A DNA stretch of 64,000 nucleotides from Gemmatimonas sp. UBA7669 (GTDB lineage Bacteria; Gemmatimonadota; Gemmatimonadetes; Gemmatimonadales; Gemmatimonadaceae): contig NZ_DLHL01000014.1 of assembly GCF_002483225.1 (NCBI RefSeq), positions 1 to 64,000 on the forward strand, written 5' to 3'. A program made the position numbers and the translations under genes. The notes below the pieces were generated by a model. The model was not told the DNA's origin, ran no database searches, and saw only the letters and a program-made list of their open reading frames with translations. Of the stretch, positions 24,919-33,999 are shown one piece after another. Each line of letters begins with the position of its first letter. Within the stretch, counting starts at the first letter, position 1.

Positions 24919-25938
24919 GTGGCCCTTCGCATTCTCATTCTCGGCGGTACCGGCTTCATTGGTCCGCATCAGGTGCAGTACGCCTTGTCGCGCGGCCATC
25001 AGGTCACGCTGTTCAATCGCGGTCGCACCAACCCCGGTCTCTTCAAGAACGTCGAAACGCTGATTGGTGACCGCAACGCGCCCAACGGTTATGCGGCGCT
25101 GAAGGGGCGCACCTGGGATGTGGTGATCGACAATCCCGTGCAGGTGCCGCGCTGGGTGCGTGAAGCTGGGGCGGTGCTCGCGCCCAACGTTGGCAAGTAT
25201 GTGTTCGTGAGCACGCTGTCCACCTATGCCAATCGCGGCAAGATCGGCATCACGGAAGCAGACACCGCGTTGCTCAACGAACCCGCGGCGCCCGATGCCA
25301 CCGAGCGTGATGCCAGTTACGGGGCGCGCAAGGTGCGCGGCGAGATGGATGCCGTGGCCACGTTCGGTGAAAGCAAAACCCTCATCGTACGGCCCGGCCT
25401 CATTGTCGGGCCGGGTGATCTCACCGATCGCTTCTCGTATTGGCCCATTCGTGTGGAGCAGGGCGGCGAGATGCTGGCGCCCGGCACCCCCGACGATCCC
25501 GTGGCCTTTGTCGATCAGCGCGACTTGACCGAGTTCATGGTGCGGCTCTGCGAACAGAACGCCACTGGCACCTACAACGTGGTGGGCCCTGCCTCGGGAC
25601 TCACCATGGCCGGCATGCTCTACGGCTGCAAAGCGGTGACGACGGCCGATACGCGCTTCACCTGGGTGGACGCCGACTTTCTACTCGAACGCAAGCTGCG
25701 GCCCTATGCCGATCTGCCGGTGTGGATGCCGCCGCGTGGCAACAGTGCCGGCTGGGCACGCATGGATGTGAGCAAGGCGGTCAAGGCCGGTCTCACCTTC
25801 CGTCCGCTTGCAGAAACGGCTCGCGACACCCTCACCTACTATCACGCGCAAACGCCCGAGCGACAGGCGGCACTCAAGGCGGGTCTTGCACCCGACCGCG
25901 AGAAGGCCGTGCTGGCCGAGTGGAAGGCGCGCTCCTGA
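24919..25938 (+). CDS. NAD-dependent epimerase/dehydratase-like protein (paralog 2)
   Basis: The 339-residue protein starts VALRILILGGTGFIGPHQVQYALSRG and shares the VTLFNRGRTNPGLF, GDRNAPNG, YGARKVRGEMDAVA and VRPGLIVGPGDLTDRFSYWPIR blocks with its neighbours. There is no signal peptide, so it should be cytoplasmic, unlike paralog 1. The GTG at 24919 places the Rossmann strand at the N-terminus; an earlier GTG inside the previous gene is less likely. The downstream gene begins 18 bp later. The substrate is unknown. Confidence 0.8.
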   Translation: MALRILILGGTGFIGPHQVQYALSRGHQVTLFNRGRTNPGLFKNVETLIGDRNAPNGYAALKGRTWDVVIDNPVQVPRWVREAGAVLAPNVGKYVFVSTLSTYANRGKIGITEADTALLNEPAAPDATERDASYGARKVRGEMDAVATFGESKTLIVRPGLIVGPGDLTDRFSYWPIRVEQGGEMLAPGTPDDPVAFVDQRDLTEFMVRLCEQNATGTYNVVGPASGLTMAGMLYGCKAVTTADTRFTWVDADFLLERKLRPYADLPVWMPPRGNSAGWARMDVSKAVKAGLTFRPLAETARDTLTYYHAQTPERQAALKAGLAPDREKAVLAEWKARS

Positions 25939-25956
25939 TCGGATGACAGGCCACGC

Positions 25957-26976
25957 ATGAAGATTCTCGTACTCGGCGGCACGGGCTACATCGGCCCGCA
26001 TCTCGTCAATCACGCGCTCGAGCGTGGACATGAAGTCACGCTGTTCAATCGCGGACGCACGAGGCCTGGACTGTTTCCCAAGGCCGAGCAGCTGATCGGC
26101 GATCGCAACGCGCCCGGCGGACACGACGTGCTCAAGGGGCGGCAGTGGGACGTGGTGTACGACCTGCCGGCCACCAATCCCCAGTGGGTGCTGGGCGCGA
26201 CGGCGGTGCTCAAGGGCAATGCAAAGCAGTACGTGTACGTGAGCAGTACGGCCGCGTACAAGGACTTCTCGCGATCCTTCCCAGACGAAACGCATCCCGC
26301 ACAGGATCCGGCACCGCTTGATGGGCCCGATGCAGCGAGCGCGCCCTATGGCAACAAGAAGGTCCGCTGCGAGCAAATCGTCCAGGCGGCCTTTGGCAGT
26401 GGCGCGACCATCGTGCGACCCGGTCTGATTGTGGGCCCTGGTGATCTCACCGACCGTTTCACCTACTGGCCGGTGCGCATCGAGAAGGGCGGCGAGATTC
26501 TTGCGCCGGGCAAACCCGATGATCCGGCGCAGTGGATCGATGCTCGTGATCTCACCGAATGGATGGTGCGACTGGGTGAGTCGCGCACGGGCGGTGTGTT
26601 CAACGCCGTGGGACCACGGACGGTGTGCGGCATTGGGGAGTTGCTCTACGGCATCAAGGCCTGCTACGCCAACGACGCGCAGTTCACCTGGGTGCCGGAG
26701 GCTTTCCTTACCGCCAACAAGGTGCGGTCGTGGGCTGAGATGCCGGTGTGGAGTTTCACGGGAGCGAGCACGGTGGCCTTCAGTACGTCGGTTATCGAGA
26801 AGGCCAAGGCGGCGGGACTCACCTTCCGTCCGCTGGCCACCACCGTGCGCGATGCCATGACCTGGTATCACGCGCGTCCTGCGGCCGAGCAGGAGCGACT
26901 GCGCGCGGGCATCGCCCCTGAGCGTGAGAAGGAAGTGCTGGCCGCGTGGCATGCCTCCCGCCGCGGGGCGCCGTGA
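25957..26976 (+). CDS. NAD-dependent epimerase/dehydratase-like protein (paralog 3)
   Basis: The 339-residue protein starts MKILVLGGTGYIGPHLVNHALERG and has VTLFNRGRTRPGLFPK, GDRNAPGG, YGNKKVRCEQIVQAAFG and VRPGLIVGPGDLTDRFTYWPVR. It has the same length as paralog 2 and no signal peptide. Its TGA overlaps the GTG of the MFS gene, so the four frames from 23693 onward are transcribed together. The C-terminal TWYHARPAAEQERLRAGIAPEREKEVLAAWHA block is shared with paralog 1, which shows duplication of the whole gene. Confidence 0.8.
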   Translation: MKILVLGGTGYIGPHLVNHALERGHEVTLFNRGRTRPGLFPKAEQLIGDRNAPGGHDVLKGRQWDVVYDLPATNPQWVLGATAVLKGNAKQYVYVSSTAAYKDFSRSFPDETHPAQDPAPLDGPDAASAPYGNKKVRCEQIVQAAFGSGATIVRPGLIVGPGDLTDRFTYWPVRIEKGGEILAPGKPDDPAQWIDARDLTEWMVRLGESRTGGVFNAVGPRTVCGIGELLYGIKACYANDAQFTWVPEAFLTANKVRSWAEMPVWSFTGASTVAFSTSVIEKAKAAGLTFRPLATTVRDAMTWYHARPAAEQERLRAGIAPEREKEVLAAWHASRRGAP

Positions 26977-28268
26977 CCGGTCAGGCTTCACCCGTATCAC
27001 GTCTGCTCAATCGGCTTGGCAGCATCGAACCCGGCGAGGAGCGCGCCACCGCCCTCGCCGCAGGTTACTTCTTCTGCGCACTGGCCAGCTATTTCATTCT
27101 GCGTGCGGTGCGTGACGCGGCCGGTGTGGCTGCCGGCACCGGCCAGTTGCCCTGGCTGTTCACCGGCACACTGATCACGACGCTGATCATGAATCCGGTG
27201 TACGCGCGCATCGTGTCGCGTGTTCCGGTGCGTCGCTTCATCCCCATTGTGTATCGGCTGTTCATTGCGCTGCTGCTCACATTTGCGGCCATCATCAAGT
27301 ACGGGCCGGCGTCGTGGGAGCCGTATCTCGGGCCGTCCTTCTGGATTCTCACGAGCATCTACAGCCTGTTCATCCCCTCGGTGTTCTGGGGGTTCATGGC
27401 CGACACGTTTCATCCGGAGCAATCCAAGCGGCTCTTCGGGTTCATCAGTGTCGGTGGCACACTCGGTGCGCTCGCGGGCGCCTTCCTCACCTCGCAACTG
27501 GCCGAGCGCGTGGGCACGCCGGTGCTCATGCTCATGAGCGTGGTGTTGCTGGAGTGCGCGGTGCAGGCATCGCGACGATTTCCCCCCAGCTTTCGCGCCG
27601 ATACACGTGCACGCGATGACGCGGATGAGCCGGTGGGTGGTTCGTCGTTCGCGGGCATCACGCATGTGCTGCGTTCGCCCTATCTGCTGGGCATTTGTCT
27701 GTACATGCTGATGTTCACCATCGGCACCACGGTGCTGTACTTCCAGCAGGCGGAGATCGTGGGGGCGCGCTACGCTGACCGGGAGTCGCGGACCGCGTTT
27801 CTGGCCACCATCGATATGGCCGTGCAGACGCTCACCATTCTGGCGCAGCTCTTTGTCACGGGCCGCGTGATCAAGTGGATTGGGGTGGGGCTCACCCTGG
27901 CCATCATGCCGGTGCTGAGTCTTGTGGGTTTCACGGCGCTTGGTACCTGGGGCACGCTGGCGGTGTTCGTGCTGTTTCAGGTGACACGACGCGCTGGCGA
28001 ATACGCGTTCGGCCGTCCGGCGCGCGAGGTGCTGTTCACCGTCGTCTCACCCGAAGACAAGTACAAGGCCAAGAACTTCATTGACCTGTTTGTCTATCGC
28101 GGTGGTGATCAGATCGGGGCCTGGACCTACGCGGGCCTTACTGCCGCGGGACTCGCGGTGAGCAGCATTTCGTTGCTGGCCGCGCCGCTCAGTGCGGTGT
28201 GGCTGGTGGTGGCTATCTGGCTTGGGCGCGAGCAGGCGAGGCGGCAGCAGCAGGACGGTCTCGCCTGA
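26973..28268 (+). CDS. MFS-type transporter (NTP/NDP-exchange-like)
   Basis: The 431-residue protein has about twelve hydrophobic helices, starting ATALAAGYFFCALASYFILRAVRD, with SIYSLFIPSVFWGFMADTF, RLFGFISVGGTLGALAGAFLTSQLAER and EYAFGRPAREVLFTVVSPEDKYKAKNFID. The YxRPARE...F..V..E..YKAK block is typical of the Tlc/MFS nucleotide-exchange-like carriers seen in many free-living bacteria, where the substrate is unknown. GTG at 26973 overlaps the paralog 3 stop, so it is the last gene of the dipeptidase-epimerase run. It ends 13 bp from the convergent SARP gene. Confidence 0.8.
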   Translation: MTGQASPVSRLLNRLGSIEPGEERATALAAGYFFCALASYFILRAVRDAAGVAAGTGQLPWLFTGTLITTLIMNPVYARIVSRVPVRRFIPIVYRLFIALLLTFAAIIKYGPASWEPYLGPSFWILTSIYSLFIPSVFWGFMADTFHPEQSKRLFGFISVGGTLGALAGAFLTSQLAERVGTPVLMLMSVVLLECAVQASRRFPPSFRADTRARDDADEPVGGSSFAGITHVLRSPYLLGICLYMLMFTIGTTVLYFQQAEIVGARYADRESRTAFLATIDMAVQTLTILAQLFVTGRVIKWIGVGLTLAIMPVLSLVGFTALGTWGTLAVFVLFQVTRRAGEYAFGRPAREVLFTVVSPEDKYKAKNFIDLFVYRGGDQIGAWTYAGLTAAGLAVSSISLLAAPLSAVWLVVAIWLGREQARRQQQDGLA

Positions 28269-28281
28269 GATCGCAGTCGGC

Positions 28282-31254
28282 CTAGTTGCGCCTCGCCGCA
28301 CTGTCTGCCCATACGCGCAGCGGTGCATCGGCGCCGCGCCAACTGCGTTGCACCACGCGCCAGTGCACCAGAGCACTGTCACGCTGACCGGCACCTTCAA
28401 AGGCGCGTGCCAGCAGCACGCGTGACGTGGTGAAGTCGGCCACACTCGAGCGCAAATCGAATGGCGCGCGCAGTGCCCCGCGCGCGACGGGAATGGCCTC
28501 GGCATAGCGCCCACGCGCCAACAGCAAGCGCGCGAGATCAGCGTTGAGTCGTGGGAGACCAAACGCTGGCCAGTACATGGCCTGCTGCAGCGTGACAATG
28601 GCGCCGGCGGTGTCGCCGGCAGCGGCCAGTGCCATGCCGCGCGCCCACATGGCGGTGCGAGGATCCCGTCGTGTTGGCGCGCGCGTGCTCCACGCCTCCG
28701 AGGAGTCGGCCCAGCGCTTCGCCACATCGGCGCGCTGCGCGGCTGCGGCCACGCTGGCTGCCACGGCCCAGCGCTGCACATGGAGGCGAGCGTCCTGACC
28801 CGGATCGGCATCGCCCGCGGAGAATCGCGACAGCGAATCCCAGAGTGCCATGGAGCGGTTTCCATCGCCGCGCTGCTGCCACATGACCGCGCGTCGCCAA
28901 TCGACCACACGGCCGACATTGTCACCGCGCTGCGCGCGTGGCACGGGACGCAGCCATTCCTGCGCGAGTCGCTCGGCGTCCGAAAGCCGTCCCTGCAGGT
29001 GCCGAAGAATGATGCGCAGGTCCATTACCGAACCCGTCGCAGCACCGCGGCGTGCCGCGTCGTCCAACGCGCGTTCTGCATCGTCCAGCTGCCCTGCATG
29101 CAGATGCACCACCACGGGGAAGAGCACATTGGCTGTTCCACCGTCTCCTGTGAGACGCGTAGCCCGCTGGTTGGCCTCAATGGCTTCACTCACCCGGTCC
29201 ATGTGCAGCAGAAATGCGGCCAGCACGGTCCAGGCTCGCGCCGACTCCGGTTGTGCGCCCACCCATTCGCGCGCCGCCCGTTCCGCCGCACTGGCGCTGT
29301 CCAGCGACTGATACGCAAACACCAGCGACTCCATCGCATCACAGGCACGGCAGTACGGCGTGGCACTGCCCGACAGCGAATCCAGTGCGAGTACGCGCTT
29401 GAGCGACACGATCGCCGCCGGCGAATCGCCGTCCTGCAGGCGTGCCACCGCCTGATAGTACGCGCCGTCGGGTTCACCGGGATAGCGAATGGCCAGCGTG
29501 TCGGCGAGCGCCTGCAACTCGGGACGTGCGGTGGTGAACGCCCAATACGCCGTGATCATGAGCCGGTCGCGATCGCTGGCGCCACGGGCAAGGCGCACCA
29601 CCCGCGCCAGCACTTCGTTGGGCTGGAAGACGCCTCGCAACGCCCGCGTCTGATACAGCTTGAACGCCGCCATGGCAAACAGCGAGTCCTCCTTCACCGC
29701 TGCCGACAGCAGTTGTTCGGCCGATGCCAGATCACTGCGCGAGAAAGCGCGCAGTCCCTCCTCATAGAATCGGTACGCCACGAGCGAGCGCGTGGGCATG
29801 CTGCTCGAATCACCCGCCAGACTCGGGCGACCGACAGCGCGCGCCAGTTCAGTGGTGGCCGAGGTCACCAGCGCAAAGAGATCATCGCCCTCAAAGCGCC
29901 ACGCGCCGACAATGGCACCATTGTCCACCGACACGCGGCGCAGATCGAGCAGCATGCGTCCGTTGCCGAGGGGTTGAATGCCGCCCTCCAGCAGATCGGT
30001 TGCCCCCGCTTGATGCGCCGCTTCCCGCGAGACGTCGCGCGATTCACTGCCGCCAATGCGCGCATGGATCTCCAGCATGCGTGCGTTGCTCAGCACCTGC
30101 AGACCGTCAATGCGCGCCAGCGAGGTGGCCAGCAGATCGGTGAGTGCGCCGGCCGGTGCCGCCGGCTGCTCGCGGAAGTCCATGATGCGACCCACGGCAA
30201 AGAGTCGCAGCGAGTCGGCGGCTACTCCACTGCGCCGATGATGCAAATAGTCACGTACCTGAAACGCCGCTGCCACGACAGCAACCATGAGCACCACCAG
30301 CAACGCCAGCGAGCCACGACTGATGGCGAAGCTGCTCGCGCGCCATCCCTGGGAAGGAAGCGAGGCGTATTCGTTCGGTTGCGCTTCCGTGGGTCCAGCG
30401 ACTGCGGTATCGGCAATGGTAGTATCAGGCCCCGACCCCGACCCCGACCCCGACTCCGACTCCGACTGCAGTACCTGCTCCTTGGCACCCGACACCACGG
30501 CTTCCGGCGCAATGGCTTCCTGCTGTTCGGCTATCGCAGTTTGCTTTTCTTTGAGTTGCTTTGCGTACGCCACCACCTCCCGATCCGGCGGCAGCTCCAA
30601 CTCATCCTGGATGAGCGCCTCGTGAATGGCCGCCTGACGAATGGCCGTTGTCACATCGCCGTGCGCCACCAGGGCACGCATGAGCGCGAGCGTCGCACGT
30701 GAGTCGAGCGGATCCACCGCGGCCGCCTTGCGTCGCCACTGCACCGCATCGCCCGTACGCCCTGCACGCTCGGCTGCCTCTGACAACGCTTCCAGCGCGC
30801 GCAGATAGTCCCGCTCGAGAACCCGTCGCTCTTCTTCGGCCCAGCGCTCGAACGCCGGCGCACCGGCGAGATGAAACCCGCCGAGAAAGGGGCCCGTGTA
30901 CAACGCCACCGCGTCGGCATGACGTCCCTGCTTCAGGTGCTCCGCGAACAGTCCCACGTCGTGCGGCAGCAACTCGCCATCGAGCTTGAGATCCTGCGTG
31001 CCGGTGATGACTGACTCGTCGCCGAGATCACGGCGCAGCGCATACAGCGCCTGCGCGAGCGCCTTGCGCCGACGCTCCTCGTCGGCTTCATCGGGCCAGA
31101 ACAATTGCAGCAAACGGGTGCGCGACACGCCGCGGTCGCCCGCACGCGCCAGCACTGCCAGCAACGCCAGCCGCCGCTGCTGCGTGGCCGCGCCGCGCAC
31201 CTCGCCTTCGTCGGATACCACGGCGCATCCGCCGAACGTGATGAATCGATACAT
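28282..31254 (-). CDS. SARP-family transcriptional regulator with BTAD, membrane anchor and TPR-like region
   Basis: The 990-residue protein opens with a winged-helix SARP-type DNA-binding domain (MYRFITFGGCAVV, RRLALLAVLARAGDRGVSRTRLLQLFWPDE), then a BTAD domain at about 90-235. A linker with Ser/Gly repeats precedes a membrane helix at about 310-332 (LALLVVLMVAVVAAAF), and a large C-terminal region of helical, TPR-like repeats follows. It should bind DNA from the membrane and sense its ligand on the far side, as in CadC-like regulators; this is inference. Start at 31254 gives a normal SARP N-terminus; an ATG at 31383 overlapping the previous stop as ATGA would add 43 residues. It is the last gene of the globin operon. 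Confidence 0.85.
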   Translation of the reverse strand: MYRFITFGGCAVVSDEGEVRGAATQQRRLALLAVLARAGDRGVSRTRLLQLFWPDEADEERRRKALAQALYALRRDLGDESVITGTQDLKLDGELLPHDVGLFAEHLKQGRHADAVALYTGPFLGGFHLAGAPAFERWAEEERRVLERDYLRALEALSEAAERAGRTGDAVQWRRKAAAVDPLDSRATLALMRALVAHGDVTTAIRQAAIHEALIQDELELPPDREVVAYAKQLKEKQTAIAEQQEAIAPEAVVSGAKEQVLQSESESGSGSGSGPDTTIADTAVAGPTEAQPNEYASLPSQGWRASSFAISRGSLALLVVLMVAVVAAAFQVRDYLHHRRSGVAADSLRLFAVGRIMDFREQPAAPAGALTDLLATSLARIDGLQVLSNARMLEIHARIGGSESRDVSREAAHQAGATDLLEGGIQPLGNGRMLLDLRRVSVDNGAIVGAWRFEGDDLFALVTSATTELARAVGRPSLAGDSSSMPTRSLVAYRFYEEGLRAFSRSDLASAEQLLSAAVKEDSLFAMAAFKLYQTRALRGVFQPNEVLARVVRLARGASDRDRLMITAYWAFTTARPELQALADTLAIRYPGEPDGAYYQAVARLQDGDSPAAIVSLKRVLALDSLSGSATPYCRACDAMESLVFAYQSLDSASAAERAAREWVGAQPESARAWTVLAAFLLHMDRVSEAIEANQRATRLTGDGGTANVLFPVVVHLHAGQLDDAERALDDAARRGAATGSVMDLRIILRHLQGRLSDAERLAQEWLRPVPRAQRGDNVGRVVDWRRAVMWQQRGDGNRSMALWDSLSRFSAGDADPGQDARLHVQRWAVAASVAAAAQRADVAKRWADSSEAWSTRAPTRRDPRTAMWARGMALAAAGDTAGAIVTLQQAMYWPAFGLPRLNADLARLLLARGRYAEAIPVARGALRAPFDLRSSVADFTTSRVLLARAFEGAGQRDSALVHWRVVQRSWRGADAPLRVWADSAARRN
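30430..30467 (-). repeat. Hexamer repeat encoding Ser/Gly linker in the SARP gene
   Basis: On the sense strand the hexamer GTCGGG or GTCGGA repeats about six times and encodes the SESGSGSG-type linker before the membrane helix. It is the same hexamer as at 22365-22389. Confidence 0.75.
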
Positions 31255-31379
31255 GCCAATGGGTGGACGGGAGGTCGGGTGCTCGATGGCCCGACGGCTG
31301 TCCCATTCTCGTCTGGCGAACGCGGCAACGGAAGTCACCAGACCGGATGATTCCACCAGCACCTCGTGGGCCACGTCAT

Positions 31380-31832
31380 TCATTCGGCCGCGGGACTCCG
31401 CGGGGCGTCCCGCGCCACCCGCGGCCAAACCCGTTGCAACAACGCCGCGCGCACCTCCATCGCGCCCAGTACCGCGGGCGGCGTGCGCTCGGGCAGTACG
31501 TCACGACAGGCCCAGCCCAGCGCCTCCATGGCCAGTCGCTGCGTGGCCTCGTCCACCCCGCTGGCCTGACCCCAGCGTGCGATGCCCACCGCCAGCGCCA
31601 CACACATCGGGTCTTCAGGCTCGGCGCGAAGCAGCGTTACCAGCTTGTCGAACCAGGCCTGCCACCAGAGTTCGTCCTGCGGCAGCGCCACCGGCCGCAC
31701 CAGCACGTCCTGCAGGGCCCACATGCGCGCACTGAACGCCGCGCACATGGGACCCGACAGGCTGTCCAGCCCTTCGCAGAGCCATTCACATTGGGCTTGA
31801 ATGGACGACGTGGCATCGAGCTCCGCAGACAT
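31380..31832 (-). CDS. Unknown helical protein coupled to the globin gene
   Basis: The 150-residue protein (MSAELDATSSIQAQ...) is Trp- and Leu-rich and looks all-helical, with WLCEGLDSLSGPMCAAFSARMWALQDVLV and ARWGQASGVDEATQRLAMEALGWACRDVLPER. There is no signal peptide and no membrane helix. It begins one base after the globin stop (TGA-G-ATG), so translation must be coupled, and it ends overlapping a possible SARP start. I recognise no family. Its size is like a globin's, but it has no clear haem-binding pattern. Co-translation suggests that it works with the globin. Confidence 0.55.
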   Translation of the reverse strand: MSAELDATSSIQAQCEWLCEGLDSLSGPMCAAFSARMWALQDVLVRPVALPQDELWWQAWFDKLVTLLRAEPEDPMCVALAVGIARWGQASGVDEATQRLAMEALGWACRDVLPERTPPAVLGAMEVRAALLQRVWPRVARDAPRSPAAE

Positions 31833-31833
31833 C

Positions 31834-32268
31834 TCAGGCCACACGGGCCGAATTGCCCGCTGCATCGCCCGCTGCCACCATGACGCCGGCCAGCGTTGTG
31901 TAGGCCGCTGCCCAGGCTTCACGCGCCGCTGGCGTGAAGTGCGCACCCAGCACCTCGGCAAAGGTCTCGAGCAGCGCCTGACCCACCACGTCGTAGTGCC
32001 AAGCCTCCACCCCGTATCCCGCGTGTCGCGCACCCAGCGCCTCGAGTGCGGGCACCAAACGTGGCAGCTCATCGAGACTCTTCACCACCACGGCCAGGGT
32101 CTGGCCAAGCTTTTCCGCCTGACCCGACAGGTCTCCGGCCGGAAACAGGGGCCGCAGGGCCGGGGCCAACGTGAACAATCGGTCGTAGAACAGCGGGGCC
32201 ACCGCATCGGTGGTGGCCCCCATCAGGTTCCAGGTCGACCGGATCGTGGCGATCTGGTCGGCGGTCAT
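31834..32268 (-). CDS. Single-domain globin
   Basis: The 144-residue protein has globin helices A to H: MTADQIATIRSTWNLMG, PLFYDRLFTLAPALRPLFP (a Tyr near B10 and the CD-loop Phe), EKLGQTLAVVVKSLDEL with Gln as the likely E7 residue, ALGARHAGYGVEAWHYDVVGQALLETF with the proximal His in GARH, and REAWAAAYTTLAGVM. That layout is typical of flavohaemoglobin-like single-domain globins, which bind O2 or NO. It has no reductase domain. The stop of the upstream S74 protein overlaps its ATG, and the next gene starts one base after its stop, so this is a tight operon. Confidence 0.9.
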   Translation of the reverse strand: MTADQIATIRSTWNLMGATTDAVAPLFYDRLFTLAPALRPLFPAGDLSGQAEKLGQTLAVVVKSLDELPRLVPALEALGARHAGYGVEAWHYDVVGQALLETFAEVLGAHFTPAAREAWAAAYTTLAGVMVAAGDAAGNSARVA

Positions 32269-33749
32269 CAGCGTTCCTTGTTGGTCGGCGTGAGACGCGC
32301 CACCAGCGACTCCAGCTGCGCCAACCGCTCGGCCATCTGCGCATTCTCCGCCCGCAGCGCCTGCGTCTCCGCCTTGAGCTGCTTCGTCCGGGTCTCGAGC
32401 GCCTTCACACCCGCCATGGCGACGCCATCGATATCCACCGTGCCAATGGCCGTTTCACTGTCGCCGAGACCAAACGCCTTACGGAAGGCCTGCGCCGTGG
32501 GGCCCATGTGCCGCACCGTGCTGTCCTCGGCCGTGTAGCGCCAGGTGTAGACAGGCAGCGACGCCAGCTTGCTCAGCACCTGCTCGCCGTCGACGGCACG
32601 GAAGTCGGACTTCTTGGTGGAATCGGAGGTGTTCGTCCAAGTGCCGCCGGTGCTGAGGTAGGCGCCGGTGCCGGTGTCGAGATAGCGACCAATGGGATTT
32701 GCGCCTGTCGGCGTGCCAGTTCCGAAGAAGATACGATCGGCTCGTACAACAAAATGTCCATTCTGTCGCGCAAACACAGGTGCACCGTCGCCGTACCCTG
32801 CGTCGATGACCACCGAGCTCGTGAAATTGTTGGTGTGGGCGAAACGACCGATCGCCACGCTGTGGTCACCCGATGCCACGCCTCGAATGCCAACCGAAAA
32901 CTGACCAGACGCCAACCCGCCGAGTGAAATCCCATAAAGGCCGGTGGCGTCCCCGCTCAGGGAAATTGCGCCGGTGCCGCTGGCCGTGCCTTTCAGTGCC
33001 ATGCTGCTCGGACCGGTCGCAGTGCCGTCGATGGTTATGGACTTTTCGCCTGAGGCCACCCCAGTCCCAAGAGCCAGTGAGTTGTCGCCCGTCGCTTGCG
33101 CGGTATTCCCCATGGCGATTGAGTTCACGCCGCTCGCCAGTGTCTCTACGCCGATGGAGGTCGCATAGCCGTTGGTGGCTTTCGCTACAGTCCCGGCCGC
33201 GAATGACGCATACCCTGAGGCTTCCGACTGATCACCAAAGGCCGTCGAGAAGGAGCCAATCTTGTTGTAAGCCCAGCCGCCAATGGTGTTCATGCCGGCG
33301 CGGAATGCGCCACGCTCACCAAGCCAGACGAGACCAGTTGATGAACCCGAGAATGTCGGGAGTGGCGTCGCTGCGCCGCCGTACTGAGACAGCACCGTGA
33401 ACCCCTGCGCGCTCCGGTTCCCATTGGCCAGCAGATACTGCGTGTGATCATCATTGCCCAAACCCGTCAGCGCCCCGTGGGCGCTCACGCCAGCACCGCC
33501 GCCACCGCCCGCGCCATCCGTCCAGCTGAACGCCACATGCGTGGGCTGCAGGCAATTCTGCGGCGTGCTCGGCGCCTTGATGCGATACACCGTGCCCGAC
33601 GCCGGCACGTAGCAGGCATGGAAGACCGTCTGTGCGCCGGCCGACTGCGGCGCGCCGAGCGTCACGGCCAGGGCGGCAGTCGCCGCGGCGAGGGTGGAAA
33701 GGAAGGGCCCGCGTCGGCGCGGGGCTGCAGGGATATGCGAAGCAGACAT
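32268..33749 (-). CDS. Trimeric-autotransporter-head-like protein with S74 intramolecular chaperone domain
   Basis: The 493-residue protein starts with a signal peptide (MSASHIPAAPRRRGPFLSTLAAATAALAVTLGAPQSAGAQ). A short domain, a Gly linker and a long run of about 14-residue repeats follow, such as SIGVETLASGVNSIAMGNTAQATGDNSLALGTGV. That pattern is the left-handed roll of YadA/Hia heads. Residues about 375-460 form an S74 endosialidase-chaperone domain (NTSDSTKKSDFRAVDGEQVLSKLASLPVYTWRY, MGPTAQAFRKAFGLG), and the C-terminus is a coiled coil. No membrane-anchor beta-barrel is present. It is probably a trimeric secreted or surface protein with self-cleavage. The ATG at 33749 is chosen by the signal peptide. 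Confidence 0.85.
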   Translation of the reverse strand: MSASHIPAAPRRRGPFLSTLAAATAALAVTLGAPQSAGAQTVFHACYVPASGTVYRIKAPSTPQNCLQPTHVAFSWTDGAGGGGGAGVSAHGALTGLGNDDHTQYLLANGNRSAQGFTVLSQYGGAATPLPTFSGSSTGLVWLGERGAFRAGMNTIGGWAYNKIGSFSTAFGDQSEASGYASFAAGTVAKATNGYATSIGVETLASGVNSIAMGNTAQATGDNSLALGTGVASGEKSITIDGTATGPSSMALKGTASGTGAISLSGDATGLYGISLGGLASGQFSVGIRGVASGDHSVAIGRFAHTNNFTSSVVIDAGYGDGAPVFARQNGHFVVRADRIFFGTGTPTGANPIGRYLDTGTGAYLSTGGTWTNTSDSTKKSDFRAVDGEQVLSKLASLPVYTWRYTAEDSTVRHMGPTAQAFRKAFGLGDSETAIGTVDIDGVAMAGVKALETRTKQLKAETQALRAENAQMAERLAQLESLVARLTPTNKER

Positions 33750-33999
33750 GCGTGAGGTCCTGAGAAAGGGTTGTCGGCGCGGCCGTCGTGGCCGAGTGGA
33801 CGCTGACAAGGTCGAAAGCCCGCTCGCCTGCCCATCACTTGCGGTCAAATCGCCCGGGTGACCCGCAGGTGATGCGCAGGTGATCGCCCAGCGACCCCCC
33901 TTTCGACCTTATGGGCGTGCTCGTGAGCGCCAGACCGTCCCGGTCCCGCCGCGCGCGCATTCCGATCACGTCACCCCATACAGCTCGAGGGCTGCTTCC

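Noticed and set aside
30430..30467. CRISPR-like or other short regular array
   Set aside because: The hexamer repeats have no spacers and lie inside a coding linker; they are a microsatellite.
28780..30702. Long plus-strand frame inside the SARP gene
   Set aside because: Antisense to a gene with clear SARP and BTAD domains; composition is Arg/His-rich and no motif appears.
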